This document shows positions 1 to 8,639 of a stretch of 64,000 nucleotides of DNA, piece after piece; positions within the stretch are counted from its first letter, which is position 1, and every line of letters starts with the position of its first letter. The notes under the pieces were generated by a model. That model had not been told where the DNA came from, ran no database searches, and saw nothing but the letters and a program-made list of their open reading frames with translations. A program made the position numbers and the translations under genes. Location: contig JAFKKV010000014.1 in NCBI GenBank assembly GCA_017304475.1, forward strand, positions 248,001 through 312,000, read 5' to 3'. The stretch comes from Hyphomicrobiales bacterium. GTDB taxonomy: Bacteria > Pseudomonadota > Alphaproteobacteria > Rhizobiales > Phreatobacteraceae.

Positions 1-2
1 AC

Positions 3-671
3 GCCGGTGATCTGGCCGGTCTGCGCGTTGCGCTCGCCAAAGCCTCGTCCTTGGCACGCGCCGAGCGAGCGCTGCTACTCGGCGTCAAGCAGACCGCGGA
101 CATAGATCATGCGGTGAAGGCCCGCAGCCGCGATTGGGCGCAGGTTCGCCCCGAATGGGGTCTCGCCGGCAACGCCGCGTTCATCGCCGCGCCGCGCGAA
201 CGCACCCGCGGGCTCGACCTCGGCGGCCGCGCGTTCCTCCATGACTATGAGTGGCGCAAGGACGACGGGTTCGGCGTTCTCGAACTGATCATGACCGCGC
301 CGATGGTCGTCGCGAGCTGGATCAACCTGCAATATTACGGCTCGACCGTGAACAACCGCGCCTTCGGCAGCGGCAACAAGGTGCTCCACAACGTCGTCGG
401 GCAATTGGGCGTGCTGGAAGGCAATTCCGGTGACCTGAAGGTCGGGCTGCCCTGGCAGTCGGTGCATGACGGCACACGGTTCGTCCATGAGCCGCTGCGG
501 CTCAACGTCTTCATCGAAGCGCCCGAAGAGGTGCTCAGCCAGATGATCGCCGCCCATGGCGGCGTTCGCGAACTCGTCGACAATGGCTGGGTGCATCTGT
601 TCCGGATCGATGAGGACGGCCGAACGATCCGCCGCTACGCCGGCGGTCTGTTGTGGGATGCTGTCGAATGA
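3..671 (+). CDS. dabA: DabA (DUF2309/UPF0753) inorganic carbon uptake subunit, C-terminal part
   Basis: The frame is open from the window edge, so this is the last ~222 residues of a protein normally ~800 or more residues long. The C-terminal signature of the family is clear: [17 protein letters not shown], then an [19 protein letters not shown] block, [21 protein letters not shown] and [13 protein letters not shown]. Family knowledge: DabA is a beta-carbonic-anhydrase-like membrane-associated protein that works with the NuoL-like DabB to accumulate bicarbonate. dabB would be expected upstream, outside the window. The stop codon overlaps the cysD start (ATGA), which points to translational coupling. 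A DabA gene as ICE cargo is notable. Identity is confident; whether it transports carbon here is inferred. Confidence 0.87.
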   Translation, partial: AGDLAGLRVALAKASSLARAERALLLGVKQTADIDHAVKARSRDWAQVRPEWGLAGNAAFIAAPRERTRGLDLGGRAFLHDYEWRKDDGFGVLELIMTAPMVVASWINLQYYGSTVNNRAFGSGNKVLHNVVGQLGVLEGNSGDLKVGLPWQSVHDGTRFVHEPLRLNVFIEAPEEVLSQMIAAHGGVRELVDNGWVHLFRIDEDGRTIRRYAGGLLWDAVE

Positions 672-1573
672 CCGCGCGGCTCTCGCATCTGGCGCGGCTC
701 GAATCCGAGGCGATCCATATCCTGCACGAAGCGGTAGCCGAAGCGCGCAAGCCGGTCATGCTGTTCTCGGCGGGCAAGGACTCGACCGTGATGGCGCATC
801 TCGCCCTGCGCGCCTTCTATCCCGGTCCCCCGCCGTTTCCGCTGCTCCACATCGACTCGACCTGGGAATTTCGGTCGCTGCTCGACTTCCGCGATGCCTT
901 CGCGCGCGAGCACGGGTTTGAGCTGATCGTCCACGCCAATGAGGAAGGTCGCGCCGCGGGGCTCAACCCCTTCGATCATGGCGACCGCTACACGCTGGCG
1001 ATGCGCACCGAGCCGCTGAAGGCCGCACTCGACCAGGGCGGCTATGATATCGTCTTCGGCGGCGCCCGCCGTGACGAGGAAAAATCGCGGGCCAAGGAGC
1101 GGGTCTTTTCCGTTCGCGGCGCGGGGCATGTCTGGGAACCCCGCCAGCAGCGTCCCGAGCTCTGGCGCTTGTACAACACCCGGCTCGGCAAGAACCAGTC
1201 GGCGCGCGTCTTCCCGCTCTCCAACTGGACCGAGATCGACCTCTGGACTTACGCGCTCACTCACAACATCGCGCTCGCGCCGCTCTACTTCGCGATGCCG
1301 AGACCGGTGGTCGAGCGCGGCGGCGGACTGATCGTGGTCGATGACGAACCTCGCATGCGGCTGCGGGCCGGCGAGATCGTCGAAACAATGACGGTGCGCT
1401 TCCGCACTCTCGGCTGCTGGCCGGTCACCGCGGCGGTCGAATCGGAGGCGACCGACCTCAATTCCGTGGTTCGGGAGACACTGGCGGCCTCGGGCTCCGA
1501 GCGTCAGGGCCGGATCAGCGACGGTGAGGACGGCGGCTCGCTCGAGCAGAAGAAGCGCGAGGGGTATTTCTAG
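668..1573 (+). CDS. cysD: Sulfate adenylyltransferase subunit 2 (ATP sulfurylase small subunit)
   Basis: CysD makes adenosine 5'-phosphosulfate from ATP and sulfate, normally together with the GTPase CysN. The protein (301 residues) has the PP-loop SAGKDST near residue 35, the conserved [15 protein letters not shown] block, the [12 protein letters not shown] segment and the canonical C-terminus [12 protein letters not shown] start at 668 was chosen over an upstream in-frame ATG at 653 because it gives a 4-base ATGA overlap with dabA and aligns with the family N-terminus. There is no cysN, cysH or cysC gene next to it; the following gene is a DUF6671 protein. It may team with a chromosomal CysN or serve a different adenylylation linked to the dab genes; the sequence does not decide. 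Confidence 0.9.
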   Translation: MTARLSHLARLESEAIHILHEAVAEARKPVMLFSAGKDSTVMAHLALRAFYPGPPPFPLLHIDSTWEFRSLLDFRDAFAREHGFELIVHANEEGRAAGLNPFDHGDRYTLAMRTEPLKAALDQGGYDIVFGGARRDEEKSRAKERVFSVRGAGHVWEPRQQRPELWRLYNTRLGKNQSARVFPLSNWTEIDLWTYALTHNIALAPLYFAMPRPVVERGGGLIVVDDEPRMRLRAGEIVETMTVRFRTLGCWPVTAAVESEATDLNSVVRETLAASGSERQGRISDGEDGGSLEQKKREGYF

Positions 1574-1575
1574 CG

Positions 1576-2439
1576 ATGGCCAGCGCGCCCCGACCCTACA
1601 GGCAAGAGCCGGCGGTGCTCGCGACGATGCACGGCAAGGAGCGGGTGATCGCTCCATTGCTTGAGCGCGCGCTCGGCCTGCGGGTCCGGGTGAGCGATAG
1701 CATCGATACCGACCGCTTCGGCACCTTTAGCCGGGACGTCGAGCGGACCGGCTCGCAGCTCGATGCGGCGCGCGCCAAGATCGCAGCGGCGTTCGCAGAC
1801 GCGCCCGACGCCCAGGTGGCGTTGGCCAGCGAAGGCAGTTTCGGTCCGCACCCCTACATTCCATTCCTCCCGTTCGCCCGTGAGATCGTGGTTCTCGCCG
1901 ACCGCGCCTCCGGCCTCGAACTGATCGGGCATCATGCGAGTCCGACCACGAACTTCAGCCACGCGGTTGTATCGGACGTGGGTGCGGCCCGCGCCTTCGC
2001 GGACCGCGCGCAGTTCCCTGAGCACGGCGTGATCGTCATGGGCGCCATCGACGGCCAGCCGGCGCCGGCTCGCGCGCTGATCAAGAATATCCGCAACGCG
2101 GAGGACCTCGAAAATGCCGTCACGCAGGTGATCGGGATGTGCGGCGCGGGCTTTGTAGAGACCGACATGCGCGCGCACCGCAATCCGACGCGCATGCGGG
2201 CCATCAAGCGAGCGACCCTCGACCTGGTCCGTCGGTTCCGCAGCCCGTGCCCGGTTTGCGCAGCGCCCGGTTTCGCCGTGACCGAGCGCCTCGTCGGTTT
2301 GCCCTGTTCATGGTGCGGCGAGCCGACCTTGGCGATCAAGGCGGAGGTGCTGTCCTGCGCGGCTTGTGGCCACCGGATCGAGCGCCTGGCACCAGCAACA
2401 ACCGCGGATCCCGGGCAGTGCAGTGGATGCAACCCGTGA
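1576..2439 (+). CDS. DUF6671 family protein with C-terminal zinc-ribbon cysteines
   Basis: A protein of 287 residues whose first ~200 residues match my recollection of DUF6671 (ATMHGKERVIAPLLERALGL, DTDRFGTFSRDVERTGSQLDAARAK, EGSFGPHPYIPF). The last ~70 residues carry paired cysteines (CPVC, CSWCGEP, CAACGH, CSGCNP) typical of two zinc ribbons. Function is unknown. It starts 2 bases after the cysD stop, so dabA, cysD and this gene form one operon, and a role connected to the carbon/sulfate genes is a reasonable inference. No membrane segments are evident. Confidence 0.75.
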   Translation: MASAPRPYRQEPAVLATMHGKERVIAPLLERALGLRVRVSDSIDTDRFGTFSRDVERTGSQLDAARAKIAAAFADAPDAQVALASEGSFGPHPYIPFLPFAREIVVLADRASGLELIGHHASPTTNFSHAVVSDVGAARAFADRAQFPEHGVIVMGAIDGQPAPARALIKNIRNAEDLENAVTQVIGMCGAGFVETDMRAHRNPTRMRAIKRATLDLVRRFRSPCPVCAAPGFAVTERLVGLPCSWCGEPTLAIKAEVLSCAACGHRIERLAPATTADPGQCSGCNP

Positions 2440-2466
2440 CGCCGTGATCCGAGAAAGGAGGTTCGA

Positions 2467-2715
2467 ATGGGTATGTCCGTGCCGTCCAGTAATGAGCTGC
2501 GCGAGGCTGAGCGGCAGATTGAGTGGGTACTTGCTCATCCGCGCATGAGCCCCTGGCTCAAGGACGCGTTGCGATCGGCTATCGATCAGGATCCGATACA
2601 GATCATGAATGACCTCGAGGTGTTACGGCACGTGCTTAGTGCGCGATGTGAGGCGTCTGTCAGATTGTATCTTGAAGCCCCGGACGCTTCGTCGAGCGCG
2701 CGCGCGGATACATAA
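2467..2715 (+). CDS. Small hypothetical protein downstream of the dabA-cysD operon
   Basis: An 82-residue, largely helical soluble protein (SNELREAERQIEWVLAHPRM, then SPWLKDALRSAID and a RHVLSARCEASVRLYLE segment). I do not recognise the family. It is supported as a gene by a near-perfect ribosome-binding site (AAAGGAGGT at 2454-2462) a few bases before the ATG and by its position 27 bases after the DUF6671 gene on the same strand. It is probably the last gene of this operon. Base use is less GC-biased at the third codon position than in the preceding genes, which may mean a different origin. Confidence 0.6.
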   Translation: MGMSVPSSNELREAERQIEWVLAHPRMSPWLKDALRSAIDQDPIQIMNDLEVLRHVLSARCEASVRLYLEAPDASSSARADT

Positions 2716-2879
2716 GAGCTACGTCGTACTCAATAAGGCACCGGGCGGGACGGCGCTGAGCATACCTCGCGGTGCGAGCGCCTGATCGAGCGAGCGCCCG
2801 GGCTACCTACACAAGTCGGCCGCGTCACAGTGCTCAACGCGTGAAGCCGAGCGCCAACCGAAGGCACAGCAGTAGCGTC

Positions 2880-3812
2880 ATGGAATTGCGCCATCTCCGA
2901 TACGTCGTCGCAGCCGCAGAGCGTGGCAGCTTTCGTCGCGCGGCAATTGCGCTCGACATTCGCGAATCCGCAGTCAGCCGACGTATCCGCGACCTAGAGG
3001 ACGAGGTAGGCGTGGCTCTTTTCATTCGCCATCATGGCGGCGTCCGTCTCACGTACGCTGGCCAGCGATTTTTGTATCGCGCGCTTCGGGCATTGAATGA
3101 AATCGAGCGCGCAGCTGCCGATGCTGGGTCCTTCGGACGCGGCGAGGCCGGCACCGTTAGAATTGGGATCTTCACGTCGCTCGCCTCCGGATTCCTGCCC
3201 GATCTGCTGCGCGCCTATGTCAGCGCTAATCCAGGTGTTCGACCTGACCTGATCGAGGGCGGTCCCGCTGCGCACATTGCCGCCGTCCAGCGTCTTCATC
3301 TGGATATCGCTTTTCTGACGGGACAGCCCGTCGCCGAAGGTTGCGATGTGGCTCACCTATGGAACGAGCGGGTCTTGGCGGTCATGCCGAGCAAGCATGA
3401 ACTCGCGTCGCTGCGTACACTCAACTGGATGCATCTTCGCGACCGGCACTTCATTCTCAGCGAGGACGACCCGGGGCCGGAAATTTATGACTATCTCGTC
3501 AAGCATCTCGGCGATCTCGGGCACCATCCAAGCATCGCGCGGCTTCGCGTCGGTAGGGATAATCTAATGCATCTCGTTGCGATGGGCCAAGGCCTAACGC
3601 TCGTTCATGAAGCGGCCGGAGCCGCAAGATTCCCGGGTGTCATCTACCGTCAGATCAAGGACGAAATCCTGCCCTTCTGCGCGATCTGGTCATCGAAAAA
3701 CGACAACCCCGCGCTCAGACGATTGCTTAGCCTCGCTAGAACAATGTCCAGGAGCCTGCTGCCGAGTGTGCTTCTCTGCTTGGGCCTGCCAATTTATGGA
3801 TTTGTGGGCTGA
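2880..3812 (+). CDS. LysR family transcriptional regulator
   Basis: A 310-residue LysR-type regulator. The N-terminal winged HTH starts at the ATG at 2880 (MELRHLRYVVAAAERGSF), which fits the family better than an in-frame start 36 codons upstream. The HTH continues through ESAVSRRIRDLEDEVGVALF. A periplasmic-binding-protein-like effector domain follows (VRIGIFTSLASGFLPDLLRA, GQGLTLVHEAA). The last ~20 residues (SLLPSVLLCLGLPIYGFVG) are an unusually hydrophobic tail. The gene ends 6 bases before the convergent DUF2274 gene of the trb operon. Its target is unknown; the trb operon or the cargo operon are the obvious candidates. Confidence 0.88.
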   Translation: MELRHLRYVVAAAERGSFRRAAIALDIRESAVSRRIRDLEDEVGVALFIRHHGGVRLTYAGQRFLYRALRALNEIERAAADAGSFGRGEAGTVRIGIFTSLASGFLPDLLRAYVSANPGVRPDLIEGGPAAHIAAVQRLHLDIAFLTGQPVAEGCDVAHLWNERVLAVMPSKHELASLRTLNWMHLRDRHFILSEDDPGPEIYDYLVKHLGDLGHHPSIARLRVGRDNLMHLVAMGQGLTLVHEAAGAARFPGVIYRQIKDEILPFCAIWSSKNDNPALRRLLSLARTMSRSLLPSVLLCLGLPIYGFVG

Positions 3813-3818
3813 TCGATA

Positions 3819-4037
3819 TCACCGGGCACTTCGAGCTCTTGAAAACCCGCGATCGGTGGCGATAAAGCGCTGGACCATCGGAATGATGAGTTTGACCGGG
3901 TCGCCCACTGGTCGCCCGGTCTCGACAGCGAGCACCTCGGCGTAGGCCACCAAGTCCCGATGCACCGCGGCTGGCACCTCAAGCGACACCTTTACTGGCT
4001 TGTCGTCATCGAGCGCGCCGAGCTTTAGCTTCGCCAT
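3819..4037 (-). CDS. DUF2274 protein, last gene of the trb operon
   Basis: A 72-residue protein starting MAKLKLGALDDDKPVKVSLE and continuing through VPAAVHRDLVAYAEVLA, the usual form of the DUF2274 protein found after trbI in alphaproteobacterial conjugation clusters. The ATG at 4037 is preferred over an upstream TTG at 4043 because GGAGG (4044-4048) lies at normal spacing only for the ATG. It begins 2 bases after the trbI stop. The fold resembles small RHH-type DNA-binding proteins (my inference); no function has been established. Confidence 0.85.
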   Translation of the reverse strand: MAKLKLGALDDDKPVKVSLEVPAAVHRDLVAYAEVLAVETGRPVGDPVKLIIPMVQRFIATDRGFSRARSAR

Positions 4038-4039
4038 TT

Positions 4040-5257
4040 TCAACCTCCATAGGGTTCGAGGACGAGGTCGCGCGTGACGATGACCCGAACCGGGAAACCC
4101 GGCCGGATCGTCAGCGTGGGCGCGATGTTCAGCTGCCGCCGCACGATCTGCTGGCCGGCGTCATTGATCGTCGATTGCCCGCCGTCGCGGATTGCCTGCA
4201 CCAGACGATCATTGTCGTCGGTAGCCAACTCCGCGCCAATGCCAAGCAATGTCGACAGCGCGGCGGCCTTGGCGAGGTCCCACCAATGATAGTCGACCCC
4301 GTCCTCCAAGCCGGCGTATCCTTCGGTGTCCGCGCCCGGTTGGCGCTCGAGCACTATCGAGCGGCCGTTCGGCAGGATGAGGCGGTTCCACACCAATAGC
4401 ACCCGGCGCTGACCGAAACCGACGCCGTTGTCATACTGACCGATCAGGCGCGTGCCTTGCGGCACGAGCAGGATGCGGCCGGTCGGGCTGTCATAGACGT
4501 TCTCCGTCACCTGCGCGGTTATCTGCCCTGGCAGATCGGAGCGGATGCCGGTGATCAGCGCGGCCGCGATGACCGCTCCGGCCTGGAGGACGTTCGGGGA
4601 CGCCGGCGCCGTTACCCGATCAGGCGCGACGGTGCGCCGGTCGGCGGCGGCGTTGAGGAAGGCGAGCTGCCGATCCTGGGCGGATGGCGTCGCAGGCGGC
4701 GGCGCGAGCCCGAGGCCGGTGAGATTGGGCAACGGCGGCGGCGCGGCGACCTCCGGTGCGACACCCGGCACGGATATGGTGCGACTCTCGGTCCCGGCGA
4801 ACATCTTGCTCGTTCGCGCCGCCTCGATCTCCTGAAGCCGCCGCTGCTCTTCGGCGCTGATCCCAGGATTAGGCGTGGCGATACCGGGCGCCGGGACCGG
4901 CTGGCCGCGATTCTGAGCATCGAGCATCGGACGTCCCAAATCGCCCGGAAGCGACGGCCCCAACCGCGGCACCCCGCTATAGTCGCGGGGCAGACCGGCC
5001 AGCCCGTCGGCTGTTGAGCGGTTCTCAGTCGAATAGAGTTCCTCTCTCGGCCCGGAGCCATCACGGGTCTGGAGAGCGTAGATCAAGGCACCGCCGAGGC
5101 CGACACTGGCGACCACGCCGATTCCGGCCAGCGCCTTTCGCGACAGTCGGGTGACGCGCGGCGCCTCGCCGCGAAGCCGCATCGGGGCGGCCGCGTCCGC
5201 GACCGATCCGCCGAGTGGCGCATCCTCGTCCTCCTTCCGGGGCTCAGGCTCGCTCAC
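4040..5257 (-). CDS. trbI: TrbI conjugative transfer protein (VirB10-like)
   Basis: A 405-residue VirB10-type protein that spans the envelope and links the inner-membrane part of the secretion channel to the outer-membrane ring. A short cytoplasmic N-terminus is followed by one membrane segment (LAGIGVVASVGLGGALIYAL), a proline-rich linker, and the C-terminal beta domain (AGAVIAAALITGIRSDLPGQ, GTRLIGQYDNGVGFGQRRVL). The GTG at 5257 overlaps the trbG stop (GTGA) and is followed by SEPEPRKEDEDAP; a longer reading frame upstream only runs through trbG in another frame. The 2-base spacing to the DUF2274 gene continues the operon. Confidence 0.94.
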   Translation of the reverse strand: MSEPEPRKEDEDAPLGGSVADAAAPMRLRGEAPRVTRLSRKALAGIGVVASVGLGGALIYALQTRDGSGPREELYSTENRSTADGLAGLPRDYSGVPRLGPSLPGDLGRPMLDAQNRGQPVPAPGIATPNPGISAEEQRRLQEIEAARTSKMFAGTESRTISVPGVAPEVAAPPPLPNLTGLGLAPPPATPSAQDRQLAFLNAAADRRTVAPDRVTAPASPNVLQAGAVIAAALITGIRSDLPGQITAQVTENVYDSPTGRILLVPQGTRLIGQYDNGVGFGQRRVLLVWNRLILPNGRSIVLERQPGADTEGYAGLEDGVDYHWWDLAKAAALSTLLGIGAELATDDNDRLVQAIRDGGQSTINDAGQQIVRRQLNIAPTLTIRPGFPVRVIVTRDLVLEPYGG

Positions 5258-6303
5258 GAGGTCGGCCTCCCGTCGGTGCGCACGATGCGGACGCGCCTTT
5301 GGGAATTCCCATTGCCGAACCGCAGCTCGGCGGCGGCGAACAGGCGATCGACGATGATGTGGTGGCCGCGGACGCGGTAGTTGACCAGTTCGGAGGTGTT
5401 GCCTTCCGGGCCGACGACAAACAGCGGCGGCATTTCCCCTTGGGCGATGCCACGCGGGAACTCGATGAACACCTGCCGCCCATCGTCGTAGGCGCGCAGC
5501 GGCCGCCACGGCGCTCGGTCGCCCTCGATCGCATAGCGGAAGTTGATGTTGGCTAGATCGACGCCAGAGGCGACCGGCTGCGCGGCTTCCGCCTGGGCAT
5601 TTTGCCGACGCAGCGCGATGAGCTGATCCTGCGGATACTGCCAGGAGACCGAGGCCATATACGTCCGCTCGGTCGAGCGCAGTTCCATATGGTAGGTCCG
5701 CAGATTGGTGTTGATGATCAGGTTGGTCATCAGGTCAGCGCGCGATGGCTTGACCAGAATGTGGACCTGACGCGAGGCACCGGAGCCGCTTTCGGTATCA
5801 CCAATGATCCAGCGCACGGTATCGCCGGCGGCGACGGGGCCTGCGCCGACGAGCTGCTCGCCGGGCTGGAGCGCGATGTCGGTGATCTGCCCGACGGCGG
5901 TATAGACCTGATAGAGCGCTCCGCCGGTGTATGGATAGACCTGCATAGCGTTGATGAAGCCGTCGCGGACGGGCTGGACGCGGGCGGCGGCGTTGGCCTG
6001 GTTCACCCGTGCCGCCGGGTCGGTGGCCTCCGGGGCGCGACGCGACGGTTCGACCGGTTTCATCTGGCCCGGCAGCGGCAGCGGACGGGAAAGTTCGACC
6101 ACGGTGATGGGCGCGGGCGGGTCGACCGCGATCGTCGCCGGCGCGGCGTCGTCATAGGCGATCTCGGGCGGCTTTTGCGTGGTGGCGCAGCCAGCGAGCA
6201 CCGTCGCCGCGAGCAGGGCCAGCGGCAAGGCGGATGTGCGGAACGACGGATTAGCGATTGCGGGTAAGGCCGGGTTTTCGGCTTTACGGAAAGACGGCTT
6301 CAT
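5254..6303 (-). CDS. trbG: TrbG conjugative transfer lipoprotein (VirB9-like)
   Basis: A 349-residue VirB9-type outer-membrane-ring component. The N-terminus has a signal sequence ending in a lipobox (LLAATVLAGC at about residues 30-39). The mature part contains the VirB9 core (PYTGGALYQVYTAVGQITDI, LVKPSRADLMTNLIINTNLR, ERTYMASVSWQYPQD) and a C-terminal domain ending in VRTDGRPTS. It overlaps trbF upstream by 4 bases (ATGA) and trbI downstream by 4 bases (GTGA). Confidence 0.94.
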   Translation of the reverse strand: MKPSFRKAENPALPAIANPSFRTSALPLALLAATVLAGCATTQKPPEIAYDDAAPATIAVDPPAPITVVELSRPLPLPGQMKPVEPSRRAPEATDPAARVNQANAAARVQPVRDGFINAMQVYPYTGGALYQVYTAVGQITDIALQPGEQLVGAGPVAAGDTVRWIIGDTESGSGASRQVHILVKPSRADLMTNLIINTNLRTYHMELRSTERTYMASVSWQYPQDQLIALRRQNAQAEAAQPVASGVDLANINFRYAIEGDRAPWRPLRAYDDGRQVFIEFPRGIAQGEMPPLFVVGPEGNTSELVNYRVRGHHIIVDRLFAAAELRFGNGNSQRRVRIVRTDGRPTS

Positions 6304-6983
6304 TGCCCAAGCTCCCGTGACCAGTTGATGGCGTTGACGAAGATGCCGAGCGGGTTCTTCCGCAGACGCTCGGCGTCGCGTGGCGGCTGCACGACGATTG
6401 TCAGGATAGCGGTCCAGCGCGAGGTCTCGGCGAGCGAACCGTCCTGATAGCGGCGCTCGGTCCAGGCGACGCGGAAGCTGTCGGGCGAGGCGCGGATGAC
6501 ACTGGAGACATCGACCGCGATCTGCTGCGTGCCGACCTTGGTGAAGGGGTCGTTCGAGCGCGCATAGTCGTTGAGCGCCATCGCGCCGCGATCGGTGGTG
6601 AAGTCGTAGGCGCGCAGCCAGTTCTGCCGCACGATGATGGCGTCGGCGGGGATCGAGCGGACCTGCTCGATGAACCGCGCCAGATGCCAGGCGATCTGCG
6701 GATCGGTCGGGCGATAGTCGGCGACCGCCGGCGCGACGGCCTGCGACTGGCCGAGCCGATCAACCTGCACCACCCACGGCACGATGGTGCCGCGCGCCGA
6801 CTGCCAGACCAGGGCGGAGGCAAACCCCGCCGACAGGATCAGCGAGCCGAAGGCCATCAAGCGCCAGTTCTTGGCCTGGACGCGGGCCGCGCCGATGCGG
6901 TCGTCCCAGACCTGGGCGGCGCGTTGGTAGGGCGTCTCGGGCTCGGGCGCCTTGCCGTAATGGGTGGAGGGTCGTTTGAACAT
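6300..6983 (-). CDS. trbF: TrbF conjugative transfer protein (VirB8-like)
   Basis: A 227-residue VirB8-type assembly factor of the mating-pair channel: short cytoplasmic N-terminus, one membrane segment (MAFGSLILSAGFASALVW), then the periplasmic NTF2-like domain (VDRLGQSQAVAPAVADYRPT, QNWLRAYDFTTDRGAMALN, FRVAWTERRYQDGSLAETSR). The ATG shares one base with the trbL stop (TGATG), and the stop overlaps trbG by 4 bases. Confidence 0.94.
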   Translation of the reverse strand: MFKRPSTHYGKAPEPETPYQRAAQVWDDRIGAARVQAKNWRLMAFGSLILSAGFASALVWQSARGTIVPWVVQVDRLGQSQAVAPAVADYRPTDPQIAWHLARFIEQVRSIPADAIIVRQNWLRAYDFTTDRGAMALNDYARSNDPFTKVGTQQIAVDVSSVIRASPDSFRVAWTERRYQDGSLAETSRWTAILTIVVQPPRDAERLRKNPLGIFVNAINWSRELGQ

Positions 6984-8341
6984 CAGCGGTCACTTTCGGC
7001 GAGGTTGACTGAAGAGCCGCCGCCGTGTGCATCGCCGGCGCGGACGGCGTGGGCGGCGGCCTGGACGCCGTGCGTCAGGGACTGGGAGCGCTTCATGCGC
7101 CGGGCCCAGGCGGGGGCGCCGCCGGACCCTCCGGATGAAGACGAGGCTGTATCGGCGGCGTCGCTACCGATCGTGCCCTTGGTCGAGGAGCCTCCGGTCG
7201 CCTCGAAGGCGGCCATGCCGCCCTCGTTGAAACTCGAACGCATGCTCTCGGCGGCGCGAGAGGTGGCCCGGCGAAGCGGCGAAGTCGCGGCGCTGGCGCC
7301 GGCACGGGCGACGCCGCCGAGTCCCGACGCGACACCTGACGCGCCGGACTGACCGGCGGCGCCGAGGCTGTAGGCGGTGGAGGCTCCACCCGCCATGGCC
7401 GCACCGCCCCGCGCGGCGGCGGCCGCACCGCCGGCCAGGGCGCCAGCGCCGCCAGCGGCTGCGCCGAGTGCCGCGCCGCCGGCCGCGACCATGCCGCCTG
7501 CAGCGAGGGCGGTGCCAACCGCTGCACCGGCGCCGAGCTGGGGGCCGCCAGAGACGAGGCCGTTGGCGATGCCGGGGCCGAAGATGCCGAGGCCGAGCAA
7601 TGACAGGGCGGCGAGGACGATCGCCATCGCCTGGTCGATCGTCGGGGTCTGGCCTCCGAAGCCGGCGGTAAACTGCGAGAACAAGGTCGAGCCGATGCCG
7701 ATGATGACCGCGAGCACGAGCACCTTGATGCCCGAGGAGATGACGTTGCCGAGCACCCGCTCGGCCATGAAGGCGCTCTTGCCGAACAGGCCGAAGGGAA
7801 TCAGCACGAAGCCGGCGAGCGTCGTCAGCTTGAACTCGATCAGTGTGATGAAGAGCTGCACGGCGAGGATGAAGAAGGCGAGCAGGATCAGCGCCCAGGC
7901 GAACAGTAGGCAGGCGATCTGGATGAAGTTCTCGAAGAACGAGACCCACCCCATCAGGCTCGAGATGGATTCGAGCAGCGGTCGGCCGGCGTCGAGTCCG
8001 GTCTGCGCGACGCGCCCCGGCCGCATGAGATCCGCGACGGTGAAGCCCGTGCCCGACGCCTTCAGGCCAAGCCCGGCAAAACTCTCGAAGACGATGCGGG
8101 CGAGGTTATTCCAGTTGCCGATGATGTAGGCGAAGACCCCGACGAACAGGGTCTTCTTGATCAGCCGCGCCAGGATGTCGTCGTCGGCGCCCCAGCTCCA
8201 GAACAAGGCGGCGAGCGTCACGTCGATGACGATCAAGGTCGTGGCGATGAAGGCGACCTCACCGCTCAGCAGGCCGAAGCCGCTATCGATATAGCGGGTG
8301 AAGACCTCGAGGAACTGGTCGATGACGCCGGTGCCGCCCAT
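6983..8341 (-). CDS. trbL: TrbL conjugative transfer protein (VirB6-like polytopic membrane protein)
   Basis: A 452-residue protein with about six or seven membrane segments in the first ~280 residues (for example VAFIATTLIVIDVTLAALFW, LLFAWALILLAFFILAVQLF, ALSLLGLGIFGPGIANGLV). This is followed by a long Ala/Gly-rich low-complexity region and a Ser-rich soluble tail. That layout is typical of TrbL, the inner-membrane channel component. The Ala/Gly tract is encoded by very GC-rich repetitive DNA (about 7,300-7,560). Confidence 0.93.
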   Translation of the reverse strand: MGGTGVIDQFLEVFTRYIDSGFGLLSGEVAFIATTLIVIDVTLAALFWSWGADDDILARLIKKTLFVGVFAYIIGNWNNLARIVFESFAGLGLKASGTGFTVADLMRPGRVAQTGLDAGRPLLESISSLMGWVSFFENFIQIACLLFAWALILLAFFILAVQLFITLIEFKLTTLAGFVLIPFGLFGKSAFMAERVLGNVISSGIKVLVLAVIIGIGSTLFSQFTAGFGGQTPTIDQAMAIVLAALSLLGLGIFGPGIANGLVSGGPQLGAGAAVGTALAAGGMVAAGGAALGAAAGGAGALAGGAAAAARGGAAMAGGASTAYSLGAAGQSGASGVASGLGGVARAGASAATSPLRRATSRAAESMRSSFNEGGMAAFEATGGSSTKGTIGSDAADTASSSSGGSGGAPAWARRMKRSQSLTHGVQAAAHAVRAGDAHGGGSSVNLAESDR

Positions 8342-8344
8342 CTA

Positions 8345-8629
8345 TCAAAGTCCTTCGGCGGGCTGGCGTGGCGCGGGCGCGACGCCGAGAAAGCGGTCCC
8401 GGGTTGCGGCCCAGACGCGAAGGCATTCCGTGTCGCGCGCGGCGGTTTCGCCGAGCAGCTGGCAGCGGCGCTGCGCCGCGCGCAGTGGATCGGTGGCCGT
8501 CTCTTGAACCCGCGCAGACACTGCGGCCGCGGGTTCCTCCTCCTTCCGGGTCATCTCGATCGCGGTCGCGGTGATGGCCACCGCGACGAACACGATCGCG
8601 CCGATCCGGGCGAACAGCTTGCCGTCCAT
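8345..8629 (-). CDS. TrbK-alt family putative entry-exclusion protein
   Basis: A 94-residue protein with one N-terminal membrane segment (IGAIVFVAVAITATAIEM) and a small periplasmic part with two cysteines (RRCQLLGE, DTECLRVW). This is the pattern of the TrbK-alt proteins that occupy this slot between trbJ and trbL and are thought to block entry of a second copy of the element. The ATG at 8629 has GAGG about 8 bases upstream; an alternative start at 8650 would overlap trbJ by 11 bases. Confidence 0.8.
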   Translation of the reverse strand: MDGKLFARIGAIVFVAVAITATAIEMTRKEEEPAAAVSARVQETATDPLRAAQRRCQLLGETAARDTECLRVWAATRDRFLGVAPAPRQPAEGL

Positions 8630-8639
8630 CGGCCCTACC

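Noticed and set aside
668-1573. CysD as part of a normal cysDNC sulfate assimilation operon
   Set aside because: No cysN, cysC or cysH is adjacent; the neighbours are dabA and a DUF6671 gene.
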